Source of the DNA: Aquifex aeolicus
GTDB taxonomy: Bacteria; Aquificota; Aquificia; Aquificales; Aquificaceae
DNA length: 23,601 bases
Direction: 5' to 3'
NCBI GenBank assembly: GCA_015662815.1
Contig: DQTK01000013.1
Coordinates: 1 to 23,601 of the forward strand
Part shown: positions 13,299 through 20,867 of the stretch, piece after piece
Layout: every line of letters begins with the position of its first letter
Position numbering within the stretch: the stretch's first letter is position 1
The notes under the pieces: model-generated
What the model was told of the DNA's origin: nothing
Seen by the model: only the letters and a program-made list of their open reading frames with translations
The model's database searches: none
Translations under genes and position numbers: made by a program

Positions 13299-15770
13299 TT
13301 AATTCATCAATTCTTTCTTAATTTCTTCTATCTTTTTACCCAGCTCCTTACCTTTAAGTCCTCTCTCTTTGAGTTCTTTAATCTTCTCTTCAGGCACTTT
13401 AATTTTTCTGAGATTTTCTAAATACACTTTGACTTTTTCTCTCAAACTTTCATCGAGCATAATTATGAGCAGTACAGAAATGTGCAAACCTTTAAGAGCT
13501 TTATATACATCGTATTTAGTCCGCGAAGAGTAGAGTTGCTCCTTCTTCTTAAACATTCTCGTGAACGAAAAGGTGAATGCATCCCTTACCCATGAAGGTG
13601 CCGACATCTCTTTGAGGAACCGTTTACCAGTTTCATAATCAAGAGTAGAAAGGATTTGGAGTATATACAGCCATCCGTAATCTATTTTCTCCCCGGGAAA
13701 TTGTAGAGAATGCCAATCTATAATCTTCCTCAGTTGGGTTAATTTCTGATACAGTCTTTCGCTCCATCTGAAGTTTGGAATTATCTCTTCAAGAATTCTA
13801 TACTTTTTGTAGAGTTCCAAGATGTCCAAGAATTTTTCTTCTCTGAGAGCCAATTTTATCTCGTTTATTATCCTGCCTCGTGGTGCTTCCTTTAAAAGCC
13901 CGAGATTTACAGCTTGTTTTAACATTTTTTCCGTACTCTTTGAAAGCTTAAAATCCAGTCTTCCTGAAAATCTTAAAGCCCTAAGGATTCTAACAGGGTC
14001 TTCTATAAAACTCACCGGGTGAAGTATCCTTATTATTTTTTCTCTTAAATCTCTTAGACCTCCAAAGTAGTCTATGAGTATACCAAAATCTTCTGGATTT
14101 ACCGATATAGCCATGGAGTTAATGGTGAAGTCTCTTCTTATAAGGTCTTCCTTCAAACTCGCCGGCTCCACTTTAGGGTATGCTCCGGGCTTGGAATAAC
14201 TTTCACGCCTTGCAGTGGCAAATTCGAGTTTTAACTTACCTATTTTCATGTGGGCTGTTCCAAATTCGGGAAAAGGATGCACGTTAGCTTTATGTCTCTG
14301 AGCGAGTTTTTTTGCCACCTCTATTGCATTTCCTTCAACCACAAAATCTACATCCCAAACCTCCTTTCCAAGGAGTATATCTCTTACTACTCCTCCGACT
14401 ATATACGCTTTGTATCCAAGCTCTTTAGCTATTTCCCCAACTTCCTCGGATATAGGTTTTATATTCTCGGGAATTTTAAGCTTTCTTCTTTTTTCCTTAA
14501 ATTTTGTCATATCCTCCTTTATTACTTGAAGTAGGTCAAGACGGGTAATGACTCCTATGACGGTATCCTTTTCCACTACAGGTATAAGCTTTTGCCCGAA
14601 ACGGGTAAGAATTTCTTCTGCTTCCCATATAAGTGCATCCGGAGGGAGTGCGTAAAAATCCCTGTTCATAAATTCTTCTATGGGTTCATCAGGATAAAGT
14701 TTCACCACTTTTAAAAGGACTTTTTTAGAGATTATCCCTACAAGTTTTCTTTTCTTGTTTATAACCGGAGCATTGGCTATTCCCCTTTCCGTGAGTTCAG
14801 AAAGTGCATCTTTTACACTGAGATATTCAGATAGCACAAAAGGTGGAGTATTCATGATATCCTTGATTTTTAGTTTCACATATTTCTTCTTCAAGTACAC
14901 CTTTAAAAGTTCCTTCAACCTTTCCGCAGGTACGTTTTCAAGTTTTACAGCACCGGCTTCCTTATGTCCACCTCCGCCGAAATGTGAAAGAATTTCACCC
15001 ACGTTAATATCCGAATCTTGAGAACGTCCGAATACATAAGTTTTTCCTTCAGCTTCAACTATTACAAAGAAAGCATCAGATTCCTTTAAATCCTTTATTT
15101 CGTATAAGAGATTATTTATATCGGGTTGATAACTTTCGAGAACAGCGGTAGCCAGACTAATCGTTTTTCCTTCTATAAATATCTTTTCTATAGATTGCAC
15201 AATCTTGCTGACCGCTTCTATCTGCTGAGGGGTGTAAGTTTCCATTATCACCTGTCTTATTTCCCTGAGGTTAGCTCCCTTTTCCAATAGCCATGCAACA
15301 GCCGATGCATCCCTCGGAGTGGTTCCTTCGTATGTGAGGTTTCCGGTATCTTCGTAAATTCCAAAGGCTAAAAGCGTAGCTTCTTGATGTGAAAGACTTA
15401 CATTTTTCCTTTTTATTTCTTCTACTACTAAAGTTGTTGCAGCTCCTACCTTTTCTATTTTTCCTTCAAACTCTTTTACGTCTCCTTTAGGGTGATGGTC
15501 GTAAACTACTATTTTTTTTACTTTTTCCTTGGGAATTTCCTCCGGAAAAAAATGAGTATCAACAAGTACTAACTCAAAACATTCGGGAAAAGTTTCTGTA
15601 ATTCTGAAAAACTCCTTGTACTTCTTAAAGACTTCACCTGCTTTTCTGGAGAGATATTTCGGTTTTAGAAGATAAGCATTTGTATAAAGTTTCAGAATAC
15701 CGTAAGCAGCAGAAAGACTGTCCAAATCAGCTCCTTCGGATAGAACTATTAACTTAGGACAGTTTTCCAT
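13299..15770 (-). CDS. DHH phosphoesterase-CBS-tRNA nucleotidyltransferase (CC- or A-adding type)
   Basis: This 823-residue fusion contains four parts. An N-terminal DHH phosphoesterase (about 8-165) has its metal ligands intact: D15 and D17, D71-T-H, D91-H-H and D141-T-G. A DHHA1 segment carries GGGGHKEAGA (265-274). Two CBS domains follow (about 300-420). The C-terminal class II tRNA nucleotidyltransferase has GGVVRD (459-464), catalytic DVD (473-475), RRDFTINSMA (545-554) and EDPVRILRALR (590-600). The NTase part adds CCA bases to tRNA 3' ends. In A. aeolicus this work is split between a CC-adding and an A-adding enzyme; I believe the long DHH-CBS form is one of that pair but cannot tell which from sequence. 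What the active-looking DHH part does is unclear. It is first in a minus-strand unit with lptB and tRNA-Val. Confidence 0.9.
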   Translation of the reverse strand: MENCPKLIVLSEGADLDSLSAAYGILKLYTNAYLLKPKYLSRKAGEVFKKYKEFFRITETFPECFELVLVDTHFFPEEIPKEKVKKIVVYDHHPKGDVKEFEGKIEKVGAATTLVVEEIKRKNVSLSHQEATLLAFGIYEDTGNLTYEGTTPRDASAVAWLLEKGANLREIRQVIMETYTPQQIEAVSKIVQSIEKIFIEGKTISLATAVLESYQPDINNLLYEIKDLKESDAFFVIVEAEGKTYVFGRSQDSDINVGEILSHFGGGGHKEAGAVKLENVPAERLKELLKVYLKKKYVKLKIKDIMNTPPFVLSEYLSVKDALSELTERGIANAPVINKKRKLVGIISKKVLLKVVKLYPDEPIEEFMNRDFYALPPDALIWEAEEILTRFGQKLIPVVEKDTVIGVITRLDLLQVIKEDMTKFKEKRRKLKIPENIKPISEEVGEIAKELGYKAYIVGGVVRDILLGKEVWDVDFVVEGNAIEVAKKLAQRHKANVHPFPEFGTAHMKIGKLKLEFATARRESYSKPGAYPKVEPASLKEDLIRRDFTINSMAISVNPEDFGILIDYFGGLRDLREKIIRILHPVSFIEDPVRILRALRFSGRLDFKLSKSTEKMLKQAVNLGLLKEAPRGRIINEIKLALREEKFLDILELYKKYRILEEIIPNFRWSERLYQKLTQLRKIIDWHSLQFPGEKIDYGWLYILQILSTLDYETGKRFLKEMSAPSWVRDAFTFSFTRMFKKKEQLYSSRTKYDVYKALKGLHISVLLIIMLDESLREKVKVYLENLRKIKVPEEKIKELKERGLKGKELGKKIEEIKKELMN

Positions 15771-15866
15771 ACTGTTTAAATTTAAAGTCTCCCTTGATAT
15801 ACTTCATTTTAAACTTCAAAAGCTTTATGTATTATAGGATAAAAACTTTCCAAAGGAGGTAAGAAA
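15771..15866. promoter_or_regulatory. Divergent promoter region, tRNA nucleotidyltransferase / ferredoxin
   Basis: The 96-bp AT-rich gap must hold promoters for both directions. On the plus strand TTGATA (15794-15799) resembles a -35 and TATTAT (15830-15835) a -10, but they are 30 bp apart, too far to form one sigma-70 promoter. I therefore cannot assign a start. The ferredoxin ribosome binding site (AAAGGAGGTAAG) ends the region and is strong. Confidence 0.3.
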
Positions 15867-16202
15867 ATGGCAGAGTTTAAACACGTGTTTGTATGCGTAC
15901 AGGATAGACCACCGGGACATCCTCAAGGTTCCTGTGCTCAAAGAGGTTCAAGAGAAGTATTTCAGGCTTTTATGGAAAAAATACAAACGGACCCTCAACT
16001 CTTTATGACAACGGCAATTACACCTACCGGATGTATGAACGCTTGTATGATGGGTCCAGTAGTTGTTGTTTATCCTGATGGGGTTTGGTACGGTCAAGTA
16101 AAGCCTGAGGATGTTGACGAGATAGTAGAGAAACATCTGAAAGGTGGTGAACCTGTAGAAAGGTTAGTTATATCAAAGGGGAAACCGCCGGGAATGTTTT
16201 AA
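15867..16202 (+). CDS. Thioredoxin-fold [2Fe-2S] ferredoxin
   Basis: This 111-residue electron carrier matches the A. aeolicus thioredoxin-like [2Fe-2S] ferredoxin (Fd4) almost residue for residue as I remember it. The four cluster cysteines are C10, C23, C56 and C60 (VFVCVQD, QGSCAQRG and TGCMNACMMGP), the pattern of Clostridium pasteurianum-type and NuoE-like [2Fe-2S] proteins. It is cytoplasmic; its physiological partner is not settled. The start is fixed by AAAGGAGG a few bases before the ATG. The TAA at 16200-16202 overlaps the hfq stop on the other strand by 3 bases through the palindromic TTAA. Outside the cluster motifs the protein keeps the thioredoxin alpha/beta layout but not the CxxC redox site. 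Confidence 0.95.
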   Translation: MAEFKHVFVCVQDRPPGHPQGSCAQRGSREVFQAFMEKIQTDPQLFMTTAITPTGCMNACMMGPVVVVYPDGVWYGQVKPEDVDEIVEKHLKGGEPVERLVISKGKPPGMF

Positions 16203-16441
16203 CCCTGTCCCGGCACCCCTGCTTCTTCAAATTCAATTTCAAGCTTTTCATGGGGAACTATAGTAGTAATTGCATGTTTATACACCAACGTTTGCTGTCT
16301 CCCATCCTCAAGAAGAATGGTAAATAAGTCAAAAGACCTTATCTTTCCCTGAAGTCTGACACCGTTTACCAGGTATATAGATACTTTAACCTTCCTCTTC
16401 CTTGCCGTGTTGAGAAAGCTCTCTTGAAGCTTATATGGCAT
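16199..16441 (-). CDS. hfq: RNA chaperone Hfq
   Basis: This 80-residue Sm-like protein forms a hexameric ring that binds small RNAs and mRNAs. The proximal-site residues are present (LQESFLNTARK near the N-terminus and YKHAITTIVP as Sm2). The Sm1 region VYLVNGVRLQGKIRSFD followed by ILLEDG is canonical. The C-terminal tail is very short, as in other Aquifex Hfq. The start is the ATG at 16441, with AGGAGG (16453-16448) six bases upstream; an in-frame TTG at 16447 is rejected because it abuts that site. In Proteobacteria hfq usually follows miaA; here miaA is 7 kb away. It is convergent with the ferredoxin gene and divergent from the glnB regulatory region. Confidence 0.96.
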   Translation of the reverse strand: MPYKLQESFLNTARKRKVKVSIYLVNGVRLQGKIRSFDLFTILLEDGRQQTLVYKHAITTIVPHEKLEIEFEEAGVPGQG

Positions 16442-16516
16442 CTTCAACCTCCTGGATTATTGAGATTTATTTACTAAACCATTTTAAAACAAATTACCCT
16501 ATTTTCCATAGGAGTT

Positions 16517-16534
16517 ATTTTAGTTAACTAAAAT
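16517..16534. repeat. Perfect 18-bp palindrome in the hfq-glnB intergenic region
   Basis: ATTTTAGTTAACTAAAAT is its own reverse complement. It overlaps the first of the two GTTAAC-N6-GTAAAC units and lies 76 bp from the hfq start and about 91 bp upstream of the sigma-54 -24 element. Such symmetry suits a dimeric regulator that could act on both divergent genes. Confidence 0.6.
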
Positions 16535-16562
16535 GTAAACATGTTAACAATTTTGTAAACAC
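16523..16562 (+). promoter_or_regulatory. Two tandem 20-bp upstream activator-like sites
   Basis: GTTAAC at 16523 and 16543 and GTAAAC at 16535 and 16555 form two direct copies of GTTAAC-N6-GTAAAC with an exact 20-bp period, about two helical turns. They end 62 bp upstream of the sigma-54 promoter. Position and phasing are what is expected for a bacterial enhancer bound by an NtrC-type activator. They do not resemble the enteric NtrC consensus (TGCACC-N5-GGTGCA), so the regulator is an inference. Confidence 0.55.
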
Positions 16563-16624
16563 AGAACAGCTCAGAAGAAGAGAAGTGAGCATTAGAAAAG
16601 ATAAGAAAAATACAAACAACGAAA

Positions 16625-16641
16625 TTGGCATTATGCTTGCA
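16625..16641 (+). promoter_or_regulatory. Sigma-54 (RpoN) promoter of the glnB operon
   Basis: TTGGCA-TTATGC-TTGCA has the -24 GG (16627-16628) and -12 GC (16639-16640) with exactly ten bases between, and both flanks (TTGGCA and TTGCA) match the consensus. Transcription would start near 16652, leaving a short leader that contains the glnB ribosome binding site AGGAGGAG. Nitrogen genes are the classic sigma-54 targets. Confidence 0.82.
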
Positions 16642-16665
16642 TAATAAAGATTAGGAGGAGTGTAG

Positions 16666-17004
16666 ATGAAGAAGATAGAAGCTATCATTAAACCTTTTAA
16701 GTTGGACGAGGTAAAAGATGCTCTTGTTGAGATAGGAATTGGGGGGATGACCGTTACAGAGGTTAAGGGATTTGGTCAGCAAAAGGGACATACCGAAATC
16801 TACAGGGGAACGGAATACGTAATTGATTTTCTACCAAAGGTAAAAATCGAAGTTGTGGTAAAAGACGAAGATGTAGAAAAAGTAGTTGAAACTATAGTAA
16901 AGACTGCCCAAACCGGAAGGGTAGGGGACGGAAAGATTTTTATTATTCCTGTAGAAGATGTAATAAGAATCAGAACCGGTGAGAGAGGTGAACAAGCTAT
17001 CTAA
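16666..17004 (+). CDS. glnB: Nitrogen regulatory protein PII
   Basis: This 112-residue trimeric PII protein senses 2-oxoglutarate, ATP/ADP and, through uridylylation, glutamine. The T-loop is complete: FGQQKGHTEIYRGTEY with the modifiable Tyr51, followed by VIDFLPKVK containing the conserved lysine. The B-loop region TGRVGDGKIFI and the C-terminal IRTGERGEQAI are present, so it should bind effectors and be uridylylated if GlnD exists. It heads an operon with glnA (26 bp) and amt, the two classic PII partners: glutamine synthetase regulation and ammonium channel blocking. Translation starts at an ATG after AGGAGGAG. The sigma-54 promoter just upstream indicates induction under nitrogen limitation. 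Confidence 0.97.
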   Translation: MKKIEAIIKPFKLDEVKDALVEIGIGGMTVTEVKGFGQQKGHTEIYRGTEYVIDFLPKVKIEVVVKDEDVEKVVETIVKTAQTGRVGDGKIFIIPVEDVIRIRTGERGEQAI

Positions 17005-17030
17005 AAAAATTTAATAAAAGGAGGTGTGTT

Positions 17031-18440
17031 ATGCCCAAGTATACCCCTGAGGAAGTCCTTGACCTCATTCAGAAGGAAGGCGTGCAGTATGTAGACCTGA
17101 GGTTTTCCGATCCTTTCGGTCAGTGGCAACACTTGACAATTCCTGCTTACGAAATCTCAAAGGAAACCTTTGAAAACGGTAGGGGATTTGACGGATCCTC
17201 TATTAGAGGATGGCAGTCTATTAACGAGTCGGATATGCTCGCAAAACCTGACCCCAACACGGCATTTATAGATCCATTCATTGAACCCAAAACTCTTGTA
17301 ATGATCTGTGATATTTATGACCCTGTAACCGGAGAAAGATATGGAAGGGATACCAGATATATTGCTCAAAAAGCTGAGCAGTATCTAAAGCAAACAGGTA
17401 TCGGAGATACAGCGTACTTTGGACCTGAAGCTGAATTCTTCATATTCGATAGTGTTGAATTTGGGAACGGTGCCAATTACTCCTTCTGGAGAGTAGATTC
17501 CGAAGAGGGTTGGTGGAATAGAGAAATTTCCTCCACCGGATACAAGATACCCCACAAAAGAGGATACTTTCCTGCACCTCCTGTAGATAAAATGATGCTA
17601 CTCAGAAACGAAATGGTTTCTATAATGTCCGACCTCGGAATAATAGTTGAACTCCATCACCACGAGGTTGCTACCGCGGGACAAGGTGAGATAGATATAA
17701 GGTACGACTCCCTTGTAAACCAAGCTGATAAACTATTCCTTTACAAGTACATCGTTAGAATGGTTGCTGCAAAACACGGAAAGTATGCAACCTTTATGGC
17801 AAAAGTTCTCCCCAACGACAATGGATCGGGTATGCACACCCACTTCTCTATATGGAAGAACGGAGAGAACCAATTTGCCGGAAGTGAGTATGCAGGACTA
17901 TCCAAAACAGCCCTCTATGCAATAGGGGGAATTCTAAAGCACGGTCCTGCAATAGCAGCATTTACAAACCCCACAGTTAACTCCTACCACAGACTAGTTC
18001 CCGGATATGAAGCTCCTGTAAGACTCGCTTACTCGGCAAGAAACAGATCTGCCGCAATAAGAATACCTATGTACTCTCAAAATCCGAAAGCAAAAAGGAT
18101 AGAAGTAAGATTCCCAGATGCAACATCTAATCCATATCTTGCGTTCGCGGCAATTCTAATGGCTGCCATAGACGGAATAGAAAATGAGATAGACCCGGGA
18201 GAACCCTTCGACAAGGATATCTACTCTCTACCTCCTGAGGAATTAGAGGGTATTCCTCAGCTTCCCGGATCACTTGAAGAAGCTCTTAATGCTCTTGAAA
18301 ACGACTACGAATTCCTCTTAAAAGGCGGAGTATTTACCGAGGAATTTCTACAGTTGTGGATAGAAGCCAAGAGGGCTGAGATTGATGAATTAAGATTTAC
18401 TCCCCATCCAAAAGAATTTGAACTTTACTGGGATATTTAA
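17031..18440 (+). CDS. glnA: Glutamine synthetase type I
   Basis: This 469-residue dodecameric enzyme condenses glutamate and ammonium to glutamine with ATP. Motifs include FDGSSIRGW in the N-terminal beta-grasp, PEAEFFIFD, HHHEVATAGQGEID, NDNGSGMHTHFSIWKNG, PGYEAPVRLAYSARNRSA and RIEVRFPDATSNPYLAFAA. The segment DKDIYSLPPEE near 390-400 contains the tyrosine that is adenylylated in GSI-beta enzymes, and the length fits GSI-beta. Activity is therefore probably controlled by adenylylation in addition to transcription. It follows glnB with an AAAGGAGGTG ribosome binding site and is followed by an intrinsic terminator. Confidence 0.98.
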   Translation: MPKYTPEEVLDLIQKEGVQYVDLRFSDPFGQWQHLTIPAYEISKETFENGRGFDGSSIRGWQSINESDMLAKPDPNTAFIDPFIEPKTLVMICDIYDPVTGERYGRDTRYIAQKAEQYLKQTGIGDTAYFGPEAEFFIFDSVEFGNGANYSFWRVDSEEGWWNREISSTGYKIPHKRGYFPAPPVDKMMLLRNEMVSIMSDLGIIVELHHHEVATAGQGEIDIRYDSLVNQADKLFLYKYIVRMVAAKHGKYATFMAKVLPNDNGSGMHTHFSIWKNGENQFAGSEYAGLSKTALYAIGGILKHGPAIAAFTNPTVNSYHRLVPGYEAPVRLAYSARNRSAAIRIPMYSQNPKAKRIEVRFPDATSNPYLAFAAILMAAIDGIENEIDPGEPFDKDIYSLPPEELEGIPQLPGSLEEALNALENDYEFLLKGGVFTEEFLQLWIEAKRAEIDELRFTPHPKEFELYWDI

Positions 18441-18449
18441 ACCTATTTC

Positions 18450-18469
18450 GGGGCTTTCTGCCCCTTTTT
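18450..18469 (+). terminator. Intrinsic terminator between glnA and amt
   Basis: GGGGC (18450-18454), loop TTTCT, GCCCC (18460-18464), then TTTTT form a compact GC stem with a U-run, ten bases after the glnA stop. It should lower transcription of amt and the porin relative to glnB-glnA unless they have their own promoter; none is obvious in the 35 bp that follow. Confidence 0.78.
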
Positions 18470-18504
18470 CAAAATCTTTTTAAAAATAAAAAGGAGGAGC
18501 AAAA

Positions 18505-19788
18505 GTGAGGACCAAAGGGTTATTAGGGGTTATTATACCTATTTTGTTCGGAGCATTACCAGCTCTTGCACAAGAAGGAGCAAAGCTTGACACCGGAAAT
18601 ACAACTTGGATGTTGATAGCTTCTGCTCTGGTTGTATTCATGACAGTTCCGGGATTAGCACTCTTTTACGGAGGGCTTGATAAAGCGAAGAGCATTCTAA
18701 ACACCATAGCTATGTCCCTGAGTGCCTTTGCCGTAGTTACCTTAACATGGGTAATAATTGGATACTCCATAGCTTACGGAGACGATATAGCAGGGTTTAT
18801 TGGAAATCCCTTCCAGTACATACTTGCCAAAGGAATTAGCGGTATTAATCCTGATACAGGTTATCCTGCACTCCTCGATGTTATGTTCCAACTAACCTTT
18901 GCTACCATTACTACCGCGCTTATTAGTGGTTCTTACGTAGGAAGAATGAAATTCTCCGCATGGATTTTATTCGCTGTACTGTGGAGCATCGTAGTTTACC
19001 CTCCTGTAGCTCACTGGGCATGGGGAGGAGGTTTCTTAGCAAATGATGGAGCTTTAGATTTTGCAGGTGGTACGGTAGTTCACATAAACGCAGGTATAGC
19101 CGGATTGGTAGGAGCTTTAATTTTAGGGAGAAGGAGGAATGCATCCCTTATTCCCAATAACATACCCTTGGTGGTCCTCGGAGCTGGAATACTCTGGTTT
19201 GGGTGGTTCGGATTCAACGCAGGGTCAGCTTTAGCTGCCAATGAAACTGCAGTATGGGCAATGCTTAATACTACAGTAGCGACCTCTACAGCAGCTCTTG
19301 CTTGGATGTTTGCGGAATGGATACATGCAGGAAAACCCACAGTTGTAGGAATATCTTCTGGAATTATTGCCGGACTTGTAGCAATTACTCCAGCAGCCGG
19401 CTTTGTAAACTTAGTAGGAGCCATCTTTATAGGAGCTATAGCAGCTGTAATCGCTTGCTTTACAGTAGCCGTTCTTAAACCCAAATTCGGATACGATGAT
19501 GCCCTTGATGTTTTCGGTATTCACGGAGTAGCTGGCATAGTTGGGGCAATTCTTACCGGAGTATTTGCAGACCCTTCGGTAGGAGGCTCTAAAGGTCTTT
19601 TATATGGAAATCCTGCACAGGTTCTTATTCAACTCGAAGGAGTGATTGCAACAATTATTTACTCGGGAGTCTTAACAGCCATAATACTTTTCATCATCAA
19701 AGCCCTAGTAGGCTTGAGGGTATTCGAAGAAGAAGAAATCGAAGGTCTTGATTCTACAGAACATGGTGAAAAAGCTTACAACACTTGA
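18505..19788 (+). CDS. amt: Ammonium transporter Amt/AmtB family
   Basis: This 427-residue, 11-helix inner-membrane channel for ammonium has a cleavable signal peptide (MRTKGLLGVIIPILFGALPALA, cleavage near 22), as in E. coli AmtB. Channel features include WMLIASALVVFMTVPGLALFYGG, the pore twin histidines in VVHINAGIAGLVG and FGIHGVAGIVGAI, and an acidic cytoplasmic tail (EEEEIEGLD). The start is the GTG at 18505 after AAGGAGGAG. PII trimers from glnB block this channel when ammonium is plentiful, which fits the gene order. It lies downstream of the glnA terminator and 14 bp before the porin gene. Confidence 0.96.
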   Translation: MRTKGLLGVIIPILFGALPALAQEGAKLDTGNTTWMLIASALVVFMTVPGLALFYGGLDKAKSILNTIAMSLSAFAVVTLTWVIIGYSIAYGDDIAGFIGNPFQYILAKGISGINPDTGYPALLDVMFQLTFATITTALISGSYVGRMKFSAWILFAVLWSIVVYPPVAHWAWGGGFLANDGALDFAGGTVVHINAGIAGLVGALILGRRRNASLIPNNIPLVVLGAGILWFGWFGFNAGSALAANETAVWAMLNTTVATSTAALAWMFAEWIHAGKPTVVGISSGIIAGLVAITPAAGFVNLVGAIFIGAIAAVIACFTVAVLKPKFGYDDALDVFGIHGVAGIVGAILTGVFADPSVGGSKGLLYGNPAQVLIQLEGVIATIIYSGVLTAIILFIIKALVGLRVFEEEEIEGLDSTEHGEKAYNT

Positions 19789-19802
19789 AGGGGGGTTTTG
19801 AT

Positions 19803-20837
19803 ATGAAGAAAGTTTTATTGGCTTCCGCGGTTTTTTCTTTGGCTACTTCCTCTTTTGCTCAAGAAATTACCTTGAAGTTATCTCAAGCTCTTGAGTTGTA
19901 CGGAGGATTCAGTGCAGGATACTTTTACACAACCAATGAAAACAACAAAGATTCCCAAGATAAGTTTCAGATAACAAATGCAATTATCGGAATAAAGGGT
20001 GAAACGGGAAAAGGTATAAAATTGGGATTCGATTTAGCGATAGGGGGAGCACTGTGGTCTACTGTATTTGATGGAGGACAAGGAGATATTGCATACATAG
20101 ATACCGCCAATAACAAGCTAAAAGAAGGAGTAGGTATACTCTGGGGATACGCTACATTAAAGCCTCATCCCGCAGTATCTATTGAGGCGGGTGTATTAAC
20201 CACAAACGTGGGATACGAAATTGCGGATACTTATTCCAATCCTAATATAACATTCGGAGCAGTTTGGTATGCACAACCGTTCATATACCCCGGAGTAAGG
20301 TTAACACTCTCTCCTATGGAAAACATAGATCTGTATGTAGAATACAATCAAGAATATCAGAGGGATAATTTTGCATTTGGTATACTCGGAGAAACGGCCG
20401 GTATATCCTTTGCCTTGAACTATTACGATTACAGGGAGAAAAAAAATCTCGTTGATGTAGTTCTTGGATATTCCGTAGCTAACATTGATTTGGGATTAAA
20501 CTTTGATTATCAGTGGTTAGATGATTCTAATAAAACTCAAGGTCAAGACGACAATGCCTACGGAGTGGCAATTTACTTTATTCCCAATTTCGATACATCT
20601 TATGGAGAAGTATCCTTACCTATAAGATTTGAGTACTTCAATGAAGGAACAAGTGGAATATACTACGGTGGAGCAGATACCGGCTATACTTTTACCATTA
20701 CTCCTACTATTAGACCTACATCCAATACATTCATTAGAGTTGAAGCTACATATGTGACAACTGATAACAAAGTTTTCAAAAACAAAACGAAAGACAATAA
20801 AACAACATTTGCTTTTGAGATGGGCTTTACCTTCTAA
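19803..20837 (+). CDS. Outer-membrane beta-barrel porin (BBP2/OmpL-like)
   Basis: This 344-residue protein has a clear signal peptide (MKKVLLASAVFSLATSSFA, cleavage near 19). The rest consists of alternating polar/hydrophobic strands rich in Tyr, Gly and Asn, ending in FEMGFTF with the terminal Phe required for BAM recognition. The opening LYGGFSAGYFYTTNE and GVLTTNVGYE stretches resemble the putative porin family BBP2 (OmpL-like). I infer a channel for small nitrogen compounds from its place directly after amt in a sigma-54 operon; the barrel itself does not reveal a substrate. The ATG at 19803 follows AAGGGGGG; an earlier in-frame start at 19785 would overlap amt and is rejected. No convincing terminator follows in the 30 bp before the convergent methyltransferase. 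Confidence 0.8.
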   Translation: MKKVLLASAVFSLATSSFAQEITLKLSQALELYGGFSAGYFYTTNENNKDSQDKFQITNAIIGIKGETGKGIKLGFDLAIGGALWSTVFDGGQGDIAYIDTANNKLKEGVGILWGYATLKPHPAVSIEAGVLTTNVGYEIADTYSNPNITFGAVWYAQPFIYPGVRLTLSPMENIDLYVEYNQEYQRDNFAFGILGETAGISFALNYYDYREKKNLVDVVLGYSVANIDLGLNFDYQWLDDSNKTQGQDDNAYGVAIYFIPNFDTSYGEVSLPIRFEYFNEGTSGIYYGGADTGYTFTITPTIRPTSNTFIRVEATYVTTDNKVFKNKTKDNKTTFAFEMGFTF

Positions 20838-20867
20838 TACTATCCTTGCATGCCTTCCTTTCTTTTC

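Noticed and set aside
19080..19484. 134-codon open frame antisense to amt
   Set aside because: Its composition (runs of Ala, Ile, Pro, Thr) is what the complement of a Gly/Ala-rich membrane gene yields, and there is no motif or start signal.
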